Below, one piece after another: positions 1-7,989 of a stretch of DNA of 43,330 nt (position 1 is its first letter; the number at the start of each line of letters is the position of its first letter). A program made the translations under genes and the position numbers. The DNA is taken from positions 17,767-61,096 of the forward strand of contig JAGRGY010000022.1 of assembly GCA_020445255.1 (NCBI GenBank). The letters are read 5' to 3'. This stretch comes from Gammaproteobacteria bacterium (GTDB taxonomy: Bacteria > Pseudomonadota > Gammaproteobacteria > Chromatiales > Chromatiaceae). The notes below the pieces were generated by a model that saw nothing but the letters and a program-made list of their open reading frames with translations, was not told the origin of the DNA and did no database searches.

Positions 1-261
1 TTCAAGGGCACCGGCAACATGGAAGTGCATCTCGACCGGCGCATCGCCGAGAAGCGCATCTTCCCGGCCATCAATATCAACCGCTCCGGTACGCGCCGCG
101 AGGAACTGCTGATGCCGGAGAACGAACTGCAGAAGATGTGGATCCTGCGCAAGATCCTGCACCCGATGGACGAACTGGCCGCGATGGAATTCCTGTTCGA
201 CAAACTGAAGGTCACCAAGACCAACCAGGAATTCTTCGACGCGATGAAGTCGAAGGCCTGA
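1..261 (+). CDS. rho: Transcription termination factor Rho, C-terminal fragment
   Basis: This is the last 86 codons of Rho, the hexameric RNA-dependent ATPase that ends transcription of untranslated RNA. The frame is open from base 1, so the gene begins outside the window. The residues match the Rho C-terminus: [11 protein letters not shown], the [12 protein letters not shown] segment, [12 protein letters not shown] (the arginine-finger and R-loop part of the RecA-like ATPase domain), then the terminal helices that run to the TGA at 259-261. The next gene on the same strand starts about 140 bp downstream. No hairpin with a T-run is evident after the stop. Identification is based on strong sequence familiarity. 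Confidence 0.95.
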   Translation, partial: FKGTGNMEVHLDRRIAEKRIFPAININRSGTRREELLMPENELQKMWILRKILHPMDELAAMEFLFDKLKVTKTNQEFFDAMKSKA

Positions 262-400
262 GCCGTCCCGTCGACGACGTCGCGCATGCCGCAAGCATCA
301 GGTCCCGGCATCGCGCGTGTCGTGCACGCTCCCGGACGACAAGGTGTCACGCCAATGCTTGCGCAGTGCAGCCGTGGCTGACCGGGGCCGCCCCGAACGG

Positions 401-1066
401 GTGATGATCCTCGCCGCCGGCCGTGGCGAGCGCATGCGGCCACTGACCGACAGCCTGCCGAAGCCGCTGTTGCCACTGCTGGACAGGCCACTGATCGTTT
501 GGCAGATCGAGCGTCTGGCACGCGCCGGTTTTTCCGACGTCATCATCAACCACGCGCATCTCGGCCACCTGATCGAGGAAAGGCTCGGCGACGGTTGTGC
601 GCTCGGCGTGCATATTCGCTACTCAGCCGAGGGCGAAGGCGGCGCACTCGAAACCGGTGGCGGCATCTTCAAGGCGCTGCCGCTGCTCGGTGACGGGCCG
701 TTCCTGGTCATCAACGGCGACGTCTGGAGCGACATCGATCTGGCGCACCTGCGGCTAAATCGCGGTGACCTCGCCCACCTGGTCATGGTCGACAACCCCA
801 CGCACAACCCGCACGGCGACTTCCATCTCGCCAGTGGTCGGCTGCATGGGCTGGGCGAGCCCAGGCTCACCTTCAGCGGCGTTGGGGTGTATCTGCCTCA
901 GCTGTTCGACGGTTGTCACGCCGGCGCGTTCCCGCTGGCGCCGCTGCTGCGCGATGCGATGGCGCTCGGCCGGGTCGGCGGCACGCTGCATACCGGCGAA
1001 TGGACCGACGTCGGCACGCCGCAACGCCTGGCCCAACTCGAGCAACGTCTAAGCCAATCGGGTTAA
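401..1066 (+). CDS. murU: MurU-like N-acetylmuramate-1-phosphate uridylyltransferase (NTP transferase family)
   Basis: The protein is a sugar nucleotidyltransferase. It carries the signature [14 protein letters not shown] followed by PKPLLP near the N-terminus and the metal-binding NGDVWSDID segment in the middle. Pseudomonas MurU, which recycles cell-wall MurNAc-1-P to UDP-MurNAc, has the same pattern and is about 223 residues long. GTG at 401 gives 221 residues and places the nucleotide loop at the N-terminus. The frame stays open upstream to GTG 317, with TTG 359 and GTG 374 in between; none has a clear ribosome site, so the start is uncertain. The kinase partner AmgK is not a neighbour here. 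Glucose-1-phosphate thymidylyltransferase or another NDP-sugar enzyme remains possible. Confidence 0.8.
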   Translation: MMILAAGRGERMRPLTDSLPKPLLPLLDRPLIVWQIERLARAGFSDVIINHAHLGHLIEERLGDGCALGVHIRYSAEGEGGALETGGGIFKALPLLGDGPFLVINGDVWSDIDLAHLRLNRGDLAHLVMVDNPTHNPHGDFHLASGRLHGLGEPRLTFSGVGVYLPQLFDGCHAGAFPLAPLLRDAMALGRVGGTLHTGEWTDVGTPQRLAQLEQRLSQSG

Positions 1067-1077
1067 TCTTGACGCCG

Positions 1078-2499
1078 ATGGGACAGGAGATATCCGACAG
1101 CGAGTTTGACGAGGCGGCATTCGCCGAGTTCCGGCGGCGCGTCGGCCAGGAGACCCGTCTGCTCGCGACCTGGCTGGAGCAGGGGCGGCTCGCGTCGACG
1201 CGGCGCCGCTTCGGTTTCGAGATCGAGGGTTGGCTGGTCGACGACCATGCGCGTCCGTCGGCCCGCAACCAGGAGTTCCTGGCCGCCGCCGCCGACCCGA
1301 TGGTCGTGGCGGAGCTGTCGCGCTTCAATTTCGAGATCAACTCCGAACCCCTGGAGCTCCAGGGCGGCGCACTGGACGCCATGTACGAGGCGCTGCAGCG
1401 GCGCTGGCATCGCTGCACGCTTGCGGCCGCCGGTTTCGGCGTGCGGCCGCTGTTGGTCGGTATCCTGCCGACGGTCAGCAACAGTGACCTGAATATCGCC
1501 AACATGTCGCCGCTGCAGCGCTATCGGGCGATCAACGACCAGGTGTTCCGGCTGCGGCACGGTGCACCGATCGAAATCGATATCGACGGTGTGGAGCATC
1601 TGCACCATGTCCACCATGACGTGATGCTCGAGGCCGGCACGACGTCACTGCAGATACACGTGCAGACCGATGCCGCCGAGGCCGCGCGCGCGTTCAACAC
1701 GTGCAAGATGCTGTCGGCGATCACCGTCGGCGCCGGGGCGAACTCGCCGTACCTGTTCGGTCGCCGGCTGTGGCAGGAGACCCGGATCGCATTGTTCGAA
1801 CAGGCCGTCGCGGTAGGCGGCAGCGAGTACAGCAACCGGGTGACGTTCGGCATCCGCTACGCCCACGACAGCATACTCGAGTGCTTCGAGGCCAATCTCG
1901 TGCGTTATCCGGTGATCCTGCCCGACCTGATGGACGTGCCCGCGGAACGGCTGGCGCACCTGCGGCTGCACAATGGCACCGTGTGGCGTTGGAACCGACC
2001 GTTGATCGGTTTCGATGACGACGGCAATCCGCACATCCGCATCGAACACCGGGTGATCGCGGCCGGGCCCACGCCGTGCGATGCTATCGCCAACATGGCC
2101 CTGTTTCTCGGCCTGTTCGAGTCGCTGATGCGCAGCGACGGGTCACTCGAATCGGCGATGCCGTTCGAGCGTGCGCGCGACAATTTCTACGCCGCGGCGC
2201 GTCACGGCTTCGATGCGCAGATCGCCTGGATGGGGCTGCCTCCGATGCCGCTGCACGAGCTGCTGGAAAGGCACCTGCTGCGGCAGGCGGCGGCAGGGCT
2301 GGAGGCGGCCGGTTTCGGCGACGACGAGACCGAGCGCTGGATCGGGATCATCAGCGAACGCACTGCACGGCGCCAAACCGGGGCCGATTGGCAGGCCGCC
2401 TGGATTGACCGTCATGGGCGCGATTTCAATGCCCTGGTCGAAGCGTACGCAGCCGAGCAATCGCAGGATCGACCGGTACACCAATGGAGTTTGAATTGA
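1078..2499 (+). CDS. GCS2-type glutamate-cysteine ligase family protein (amidoligase)
   Basis: This 473-residue protein belongs to the carboxylate-amine ligase family that includes E. coli YbdK and plant-type glutamate-cysteine ligase. Family features in order are GFEIEGWLVD near residue 45, FNFEINSEPLEL near 85, the TTSLQIHV strand, GANSPYLFGRRLW, and RIEHRVIAAGPTPCD near 325. Such enzymes use ATP to join a glutamate-like carboxylate to an amine. The true substrate cannot be read from sequence, and it is about 100 residues longer than YbdK. ATG 1078 lies 11 bp after the preceding stop and begins just before the first conserved block. The stop overlaps the next gene by 16 nt, so the two are probably co-translated. 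The longer open frame reaching back to 913 is noncoding overlap with murU. Confidence 0.8.
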   Translation: MGQEISDSEFDEAAFAEFRRRVGQETRLLATWLEQGRLASTRRRFGFEIEGWLVDDHARPSARNQEFLAAAADPMVVAELSRFNFEINSEPLELQGGALDAMYEALQRRWHRCTLAAAGFGVRPLLVGILPTVSNSDLNIANMSPLQRYRAINDQVFRLRHGAPIEIDIDGVEHLHHVHHDVMLEAGTTSLQIHVQTDAAEAARAFNTCKMLSAITVGAGANSPYLFGRRLWQETRIALFEQAVAVGGSEYSNRVTFGIRYAHDSILECFEANLVRYPVILPDLMDVPAERLAHLRLHNGTVWRWNRPLIGFDDDGNPHIRIEHRVIAAGPTPCDAIANMALFLGLFESLMRSDGSLESAMPFERARDNFYAAARHGFDAQIAWMGLPPMPLHELLERHLLRQAAAGLEAAGFGDDETERWIGIISERTARRQTGADWQAAWIDRHGRDFNALVEAYAAEQSQDRPVHQWSLN

Positions 2500-3536
2500 C
2501 TGACTTGTTGAATGAGCGCACCGAGTTCCCGCTGTCGCTTCTCGATGTCGCGGCAAACGGCCTGCATGACGTCCTGGGTGGACCCACCCTGTTCCATCTC
2601 GGCGGGCGGCGTGCTCCACCACTGTTCGTGTCGGTGCTGATGCATGGCAACGAGACCACCGGATGGGACGCGATACGGCGTGTGCTGCGCAAGTACGTCT
2701 GTGCCGACGGCTTCGATCTGCCGCGCGCCTTGAGCCTGTTCGTCGGCAATACCGAGGCGGCGCGAGACGGCGTGCGGCATCTTGACCATCAACCGGATTT
2801 CAATCGCGTCTGGCCGGGCAGCGAGACCAGCGGAACCGCGGTGCACGATCTGATGCGCGACGTCATGGACACGATGGCCGAGCGCGAGATGTTTGCTTCG
2901 GTCGACGTACACAACAACACGGGGCTGAACCCGCATTATGCGTGCGTCAACGTGCTCGAACATACATCGCTGCACCTTGCCGCTTTGTTCGGTCGAACAG
3001 TCGTGTATTTCGTGCGACCGCGCGGTGTGGCATCGATGGCGATGGCGGCACTCGGGCCGTCGGTCACGCTCGAGTGCGGTAAGGTCGGGCACGAGCACGG
3101 CGTCGATCATGCGGCGGATTATCTCGATGCCTGTCTGCATCTCGCCGAGATCCCGAGCCATCCGGTGGCTCGTCACGACGTCGACCTCTATCACACGGTT
3201 GCGATCGTACGCGTGCCGGACGAGGTCAAATTTGCGTTTGGCGACGGTCCTGCAGATGTAAGGTTCCCGCGCAATCTCGACGCGATGAATTTCCGCGAAC
3301 TGCCGGTGGGCACGCTGTTCGGCGAGATTGCGGATTCGGGAGGCGTGCCGCTGGATGTGCGCGATGAAGAGGATCGCGGCGTCACCGAGCGCTATTTCGC
3401 GGTCGAGGGTGGCCGGTTGCTGACGCGTGTCCCGGTGATGCCGTCGATGCTGACATGCGACCCGGTGGTCATACGGCAGGACTGCCTGTGTTACCTGATG
3501 GAGCGGTACGATCACCATCTCGCAGACGCCGGGTGA
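2484..3536 (+). CDS. Succinylglutamate desuccinylase/aspartoacylase (AstE/AspA) family zinc hydrolase
   Basis: The 350-residue protein has the M14-like zinc site of this family. H54 and E57 sit in the motif HGNETTG, H143 in SVDVHNNTG, and a candidate catalytic glutamate E197 in TLECGK. The family removes an acyl group from N-acylated amino acids or peptides. The ATG lies inside the end of the amidoligase gene (16-nt overlap). The pairing suggests that one enzyme makes an amide and the other cleaves or trims a related one. The arginine-succinyl pathway genes (astA, B, C, D) are absent nearby, so a role in arginine catabolism is not supported. Confidence 0.82.
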   Translation: MEFELTDLLNERTEFPLSLLDVAANGLHDVLGGPTLFHLGGRRAPPLFVSVLMHGNETTGWDAIRRVLRKYVCADGFDLPRALSLFVGNTEAARDGVRHLDHQPDFNRVWPGSETSGTAVHDLMRDVMDTMAEREMFASVDVHNNTGLNPHYACVNVLEHTSLHLAALFGRTVVYFVRPRGVASMAMAALGPSVTLECGKVGHEHGVDHAADYLDACLHLAEIPSHPVARHDVDLYHTVAIVRVPDEVKFAFGDGPADVRFPRNLDAMNFRELPVGTLFGEIADSGGVPLDVRDEEDRGVTERYFAVEGGRLLTRVPVMPSMLTCDPVVIRQDCLCYLMERYDHHLADAG

Positions 3537-3652
3537 CCAGACTGGCGTGCTCGCGGCAACGACGCGCGGCTGTTGGCTTAAACTGCCTCCACCATTTCCG
3601 TTATCCTGCGAGAGCGGTCGAATATTGGCCACGCTGTAACTGACAAGAACCC

Positions 3653-4153
3653 GTGCACCACACAGATACCCCAATCATCATCGACATCGAGGCCTCGGGC
3701 TTCGGCCGCGGAAGCTACCCGATCGAGATCGGCGTGGCGCTGGCCGACGGCTCACGGCACTGTTACCTGGTTGCGCCCGCACGCAGCTGGAAACACTGGG
3801 ATCCGGATGCCGAGAAGATCCATGGGATCAGCAGGGACCTGCTCAGCACCTACGGCCGGGCGGTGTCGGACGTCGCCTGGCGCCTGAACGAGTTGCTGCG
3901 CCAGCGCACCGTGTACAGCGATGCCTGGTCGTTCGACATGTCTTGGATTGGCAAGCTGTTCGATGCGGCGAACATACGTCAGTCGTTTCGCGTCGCCGAT
4001 CTCACGGAGCTGATCGACGAATCGCAGATGGCTCGCTGGCGGGACATGAAGGACGCGGTGGCGGCCGAGCTGGGCATGCAGCGTCACCGTGCAAGCGGCG
4101 ATGCCCGCATCCTGCAGGAAACCTGGCGTCGACTGCATCAGCGTGCCGCATAA
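3653..4153 (+). CDS. DnaQ-fold DEDDh 3'-5' exonuclease-like protein
   Basis: This is a 166-residue protein of the RNase T/DnaQ superfamily. Motif I is IDIEASGFG with the acidic pair D11 and E13. HGISRDLL is the usual segment before motif II, and DMSWIGKLFD supplies a motif II aspartate. HRASGDARIL provides the histidine and aspartate of motif III. All four acidic positions and the histidine appear intact, so it should be an active exonuclease. Whether DNA or RNA is the substrate cannot be told. The start is GTG with a poor ribosome site. It ends 9 bp before the convergent PstS-like gene, and no terminator is visible between them. Confidence 0.75.
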   Translation: MHHTDTPIIIDIEASGFGRGSYPIEIGVALADGSRHCYLVAPARSWKHWDPDAEKIHGISRDLLSTYGRAVSDVAWRLNELLRQRTVYSDAWSFDMSWIGKLFDAANIRQSFRVADLTELIDESQMARWRDMKDAVAAELGMQRHRASGDARILQETWRRLHQRAA

Positions 4154-4162
4154 GGGTCCGGT

Positions 4163-5191
4163 TCAGCGCGCCTGCTGCATCTCGAGGTCGGCCGCGGTCA
4201 ATGGGATCAGTCCCTGGTCGATCAACCAGCCATCCGGTCCGGAGGTTCGCGGCGACGTCAGTTCGGCGACGAATGCGTCGAGTCCGGTCACGAGATTGAT
4301 ATGGCGGGATTTCACGTATATGAACAGCGGCCGGCTCAGCGGATAGACGCCGGATTCGATCAGTTCGAACTCCGGGTTGATGCCGTCGATGCTGGCCGCC
4401 TGTAACCGGTCGCGATTGCGGTCGAGGAAGTTGTACCCGAGGATCGCTACGGCATCGGGGTCTGTGAGCAGCTTGCGTACCAGGCGGGCATCGTTTTCTC
4501 CGGCATCGACGAAGGCCCCATCTTCACGCAGCGCGCGGCAACGCTGCAGAAACACCGCCGGGTCCCTGCCGCGTAACGCGCGCATCTCCGGTACGTGCAG
4601 GCAGCCTTCCTGTAATACGCGCTCAACGAGGATATCGCGGGTTCCCGATGTGGGCGGTGGTCCCAGGACGCGAATAGGCAGGTCGGGAAGTTGCGCGTCG
4701 ACATCGTGCCAGTTGACGTAGGGGTTGGCGACGAAGCCCCCTGTGCCGTCGGCTGCCGGAAGCTCGCGTGCAAGCGCGCGGTAGATATCGTCCATGGTCA
4801 GATGGAATTGCGCTGCCCCTTTGGCGCTGGCGAAGACGATACCGTCGTAACCGATCTTGATCTCGCGCACGTCGTTTACATGGTTACGGGCGCAGGCCTC
4901 GCGCTCGCTTTCTTTCATTCGTCGTGAGGCCATGGCGATATCGGGCGTGTTCAATCCGATACCGCCACAGAACAGCTTGAGCCCGCCTCCTGTGCCCGTC
5001 GATTCGACGACTGGTGTGCCGCTACCGCTGTCGCGCGCTATTCGTTCGGCCGCCGCGCTGACGATCGGGAATGCAGTAGAGGAACCGACGATATGGATGT
5101 GCTGGCGGTTGTCCAGGCCCGCCGCCGTGGCCGGCAGTTGAAGCAGCAATGACAGCGCGGCCGCGGCAAACGCGCCACGTGCGCGGATCAC
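4163..5191 (-). CDS. PstS-like periplasmic phosphate-binding protein
   Basis: The 342-residue product begins with a signal peptide (RARG, a hydrophobic stretch, cleavage near TAAGL). It has the phosphate-binding landmarks of PstS: IVGSSTAFP near the mature N-terminus, ESTGTGGGLKLFCGG, and PPPTSGTRDIL in the middle. Such proteins normally deliver phosphate to the PstCAB ABC transporter, but no pstC, pstA or pstB is present. The GTG start overlaps the stop of the upstream pitA-like gene as GTGA, implying translational coupling. The signal sequence and anion motifs are seen; the link to Pit transport is inference. A sensor or scavenger role, or binding of another oxyanion, is possible. Confidence 0.8.
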   Translation of the reverse strand: MIRARGAFAAAALSLLLQLPATAAGLDNRQHIHIVGSSTAFPIVSAAAERIARDSGSGTPVVESTGTGGGLKLFCGGIGLNTPDIAMASRRMKESEREACARNHVNDVREIKIGYDGIVFASAKGAAQFHLTMDDIYRALARELPAADGTGGFVANPYVNWHDVDAQLPDLPIRVLGPPPTSGTRDILVERVLQEGCLHVPEMRALRGRDPAVFLQRCRALREDGAFVDAGENDARLVRKLLTDPDAVAILGYNFLDRNRDRLQAASIDGINPEFELIESGVYPLSRPLFIYVKSRHINLVTGLDAFVAELTSPRTSGPDGWLIDQGLIPLTAADLEMQQAR

Positions 5192-6756
5192 GGCAACATC
5201 ATCCCCCGAATCGTGAAGAACAGCAGCGCGGCCATTGCGCCTGAGATCGGTACCGTTATCAGCCATGCTGCAACTATACGCATTACCGCCGAGCGTTTGA
5301 CCAGCTCGGTCTTGTAGACCCGCTTCAGGCCCTTGCGTTCCTTCTTGCTGAGGTCCGGTCCGCCGGCATGAGCTTTCATCTGCTGCAGCATCTCGGCCTT
5401 CTGCGCGATCGAGGCCTTGCGGAACTTGGTGAGCAGGGCGGCGACCTCGGTCTCGTCCCGGCCCTCGTGGTGCTCCTTTATCTCCGCGACCATCTTGGAA
5501 TAGTTCGCTTTCAGGAATTCGCGCAGGAACCCCACACCGAACACGGCACCGACCGCGATATGCGTCGACGACACCGGCAGCCCGAGCTGGGACGCCACAA
5601 TGACGGTGATCGCCGCCGCCATCGCGATGCAGAACGCGCGCATCTGGTCCAGTTCCGTGATCTCGGAACCGACGGTGCGGATCAGCTTCGGGCCATACAG
5701 CGCAAGGCCGATCGCGATGCCGAGGGCGCCGACCATCATGACCCACAGCGGTATCGATGCCTTCTTCGCAATACCGCCGTGCAGAATGGCGTCGTTGATC
5801 GCGGCCAGCGGGCCGACGGCATTGGCAACGTCGTTGGCGCCGTGCGCGAAGCTCAGCAGTGCCGCGGCGAACACCAGGGGAACGGTGAACAGCTTGTTGA
5901 CGCCGGACTTGTCGCCGGGCAGGCGATTCGCGGCGCGCACGATCCTCGGCCTTATGAAGACGTAGATCGCTGCCGCAAAGCCGAGTCCGATCAGCAGCGC
6001 GCTGCCGAATCCAACCTTCCAGATATGCTTCAGGCCTTTCATGACGATGTAGGTGGAGAACGCCCATGCCATGACGGCGACGAGTATCGGCACCATCTGC
6101 TGCGCCGCTGCCTTCATGTTTTCCTGGTAGGTGATCGTGCGCTTGATCAGGTACAGGAACCCGGCCGCGATCGCGCCGCCGAGCACCGGCGAGATCACCC
6201 AGCTCGCGGCGATCTGGCCCATCGTTCCCCAGTTCGCGATGCCGACGCCGCCGGCGGCAATTCCGGCGCCCAGTACCCCGCCGACAATCGAGTGGGTCGT
6301 CGACACCGGTGCGCCGAATGCGGTCGCCAGATTCAGCCACAGCGCCCCGGCGAGCAGCGCGGCCATCATCAACCAGATGAAGGCCTTCGGGTCTGCGAGA
6401 TGGGCGGGATCGATGATGCCACCCTTGATCGTGCTGACGACGTCACCACCCGCGATCAGAGCGCCGCCGGCCTCGAACACGGCCGCGATCGCGATCGCAC
6501 CCGCCATCGTCAGCGCCTTCGAACCGACCGCAGGACCGACATTGTTGGCGACGTCATTGGCGCCGATATTCATCGCCATGTAGCCGCCGATCATCGCCGC
6601 GGCGACCAGCATGTAATTGCGTGGCGAGTCACTGACGGTCACTGCGGCGAACAGCATGATGCCGACCATGAAAAGGAGGGCGACGCCGAAGCGGAACATC
6701 TCTGGGCGTCCGGGGCGTGTCGCCTGTTCGATTTGCGAGAGGTTGTGCAGTTCCAT
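5188..6756 (-). CDS. pitA: PitA-type inorganic phosphate transporter
   Basis: This 522-residue membrane protein is of the PiT family (low-affinity, cation-coupled phosphate uptake). The family's internal duplication is visible as two GANDVAN motifs, one near residue 66 (GANDVANNVGP) and one near 305 (GANDVANAVGP). Each is followed by hydrophobic helices and a PVSTTHSIVGG or PVSSTHIAVGA segment. A charged cytoplasmic loop with KKERKGLKRVYK precedes the last helices. ATG 6756 follows AAGGTCAGGAT. The usual partner, a PhoU-like DUF47 gene, is absent; a PstS-like gene follows instead. Sulfate or other anion transport by family members is less likely. Confidence 0.9.
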   Translation of the reverse strand: MELHNLSQIEQATRPGRPEMFRFGVALLFMVGIMLFAAVTVSDSPRNYMLVAAAMIGGYMAMNIGANDVANNVGPAVGSKALTMAGAIAIAAVFEAGGALIAGGDVVSTIKGGIIDPAHLADPKAFIWLMMAALLAGALWLNLATAFGAPVSTTHSIVGGVLGAGIAAGGVGIANWGTMGQIAASWVISPVLGGAIAAGFLYLIKRTITYQENMKAAAQQMVPILVAVMAWAFSTYIVMKGLKHIWKVGFGSALLIGLGFAAAIYVFIRPRIVRAANRLPGDKSGVNKLFTVPLVFAAALLSFAHGANDVANAVGPLAAINDAILHGGIAKKASIPLWVMMVGALGIAIGLALYGPKLIRTVGSEITELDQMRAFCIAMAAAITVIVASQLGLPVSSTHIAVGAVFGVGFLREFLKANYSKMVAEIKEHHEGRDETEVAALLTKFRKASIAQKAEMLQQMKAHAGGPDLSKKERKGLKRVYKTELVKRSAVMRIVAAWLITVPISGAMAALLFFTIRGMMLP

Positions 6757-6790
6757 ATCCTGACCTTGCCGGGTGTGTCACGAGACAGAA

Positions 6791-6819
6791 ATAAAATTGT
6801 CACACTCATTTGGTGTGAA
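6791..6819 (-). promoter_or_regulatory. Promoter with embedded inverted repeat upstream of pitA
   Basis: On the minus strand, TTCACA (6819-6814) and TTTTAT (6796-6791) are separated by 17 bp, matching sigma-70 boxes at 5/6 and 4/6 positions. Between and over them lies a perfect inverted repeat, TCACAC at 6800-6805 and GTGTGA at 6813-6818 with a 7-bp spacer. Its position, covering the -35 box and spacer, is typical of an operator. The predicted start near 6784 would give a leader of about 28 nt. The half-site order is the reverse of a CRP site, and I see no convincing Pho box. Confidence 0.5.
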
Positions 6820-6871
6820 AATCCGGTCCCGGGCTTGATCGCGGTCAAGAATGGTGGCTGGAATACCGTTT

Positions 6872-7813
6872 TCAGTCGTCGAAATCGTCCCGCATCCGCG
6901 ACTTAAGCGTGTCGTAACCCTTGTGGTGCCAAACCCGCATTTGGCGGTACGGCAGGTAGGCCTGACTCCACAATTCGTCGTCGCGCAGGATCGTGCAGGC
7001 CTCGTCGCGGTAGGCCCGGTTGCTGGCCGGATCGCGGATGTAGTCGCTGCCGCCGAAGCAGCAGGTCTCGTAGAGATGGGCGAGATCGGGTCGGGTGGCC
7101 GAGTGTTCGTGGCCGAGCCAGTGCACCATCTCATGGAACAGCAGCGCGCCGCGATCACGGTAGCGATGCAGGCTTGGCAGGCGTAGCGGCTGGCCGTTGC
7201 GATGCTCGTAGATCTGGTGTTCGGCCAGGTGGAAGAATGTGCGGTAGGTGTCGTCGTCCAGGCGGCGACTCAGCATGCCGCCGATCCGGTAGGTGTCGAG
7301 AACGACGGCCGGAAACTTGACGTCGCGCAGCTGGGGATAGAGCGGATCGTCGATGTGCGTCCCCCCTGGCGCGGTGGCGACGGCGGTGGCAAACATGGCG
7401 TCTTCGACGCATTGGAAGGTTTTGACCCCCGGGGCCTCGAGCAGCTGCAGCAGCCGATTCGCCTGGTACTCGTGGTAGGGATGCAGTCGCCCCATCGGGC
7501 CGTGTCCGGCCAGGCAGGCGAGGCCGGTTTCGAGCCCTGTCGCAAGGTCCGTGAGCAATTGCTCGCGCCCCGGTCTCTGGTGACGCCCTCCACCACCTGG
7601 ATAGTGGCTGCACTGCATGATCTGGATAGACGGAAAATCGCGTGCCTGTGTCTGCGCACCGCCTGCGCCGCCTGTCGCATCGAGAATCGCGTTCACCATG
7701 CGGAAACCACGTTCATCGAGCGGCGCAAATGTGCTCGATGCGTAGGCGCCCGCTGTGATCAGCGACGGTATCAGCAAGCCAAAGCTGGCCATGCATCGTC
7801 GAAGCGCCGGCAT
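6872..7813 (-). CDS. Secreted putative HExxH zinc metallopeptidase
   Basis: I do not recognise a named family. The 313-residue protein starts with a signal peptide (basic start, hydrophobic LLIPSLITAGAYAS) and contains HEMVHWLGHEH. H227, E228 and H231 form an HExxH site, with H235 and H237 as possible third ligands, as in zinc proteases. Cysteines C68, C100 and C135, and a CC pair after the zinc site, may form periplasmic disulfides. A strong ribosome site GGAGGGCAGGA precedes ATG 7813. The gene stands alone between pitA and elyC on the same strand. A proteolytic role is inferred from the motif only. Confidence 0.65.
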   Translation of the reverse strand: MPALRRCMASFGLLIPSLITAGAYASSTFAPLDERGFRMVNAILDATGGAGGAQTQARDFPSIQIMQCSHYPGGGGRHQRPGREQLLTDLATGLETGLACLAGHGPMGRLHPYHEYQANRLLQLLEAPGVKTFQCVEDAMFATAVATAPGGTHIDDPLYPQLRDVKFPAVVLDTYRIGGMLSRRLDDDTYRTFFHLAEHQIYEHRNGQPLRLPSLHRYRDRGALLFHEMVHWLGHEHSATRPDLAHLYETCCFGGSDYIRDPASNRAYRDEACTILRDDELWSQAYLPYRQMRVWHHKGYDTLKSRMRDDFDD

Positions 7814-7876
7814 TCCTGCCCTCCATCAGGTCACGGAAGGTATTGCTTCTGAAAGATAACGGTCAGATTTGAGTGA

Positions 7877-7920
7877 TTTTTAGAGTCTAGCGGATAATTG
7901 CACAACGTATATACATTGTG
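7877..7920 (-). promoter_or_regulatory. Candidate promoter and 20-bp palindromic operator upstream of the HExxH protein
   Basis: At 7901-7920 lies CACAACGTATATACATTGTG, a 20-bp palindrome with one mismatched pair (position 6 against 15). The central GTATATAC is a perfect palindrome. On the minus strand the TTGTG arm overlaps a weak -35 (TTGTGC, 7905-7900), followed after 17 bp by TAAAAA (7882-7877). The start codon of the secreted protein is about 64 bp further on. The arrangement suggests repression by a dimeric regulator. I do not recognise the site as CRP, FNR, LexA or Fur. Confidence 0.45.
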
Positions 7921-7989
7921 ATTCGGCAGGAAGTGTGTTCATCGTGGTTCGGAACCGGGGGTGCCTTGCGGCGACGAGGAAATTGCGGT

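Noticed and set aside
5192..6340. N-terminal extension of the PstS-like frame across pitA (725 codons in total)
   Set aside because: It overlaps pitA in another frame. The real start is the GTG at 5191, directly before a signal peptide.
6800..6818. Reading the pitA repeat as a CRP or Pho box
   Set aside because: The half-sites are in reverse order for CRP, and the 7-bp direct repeats of a Pho box are missing.
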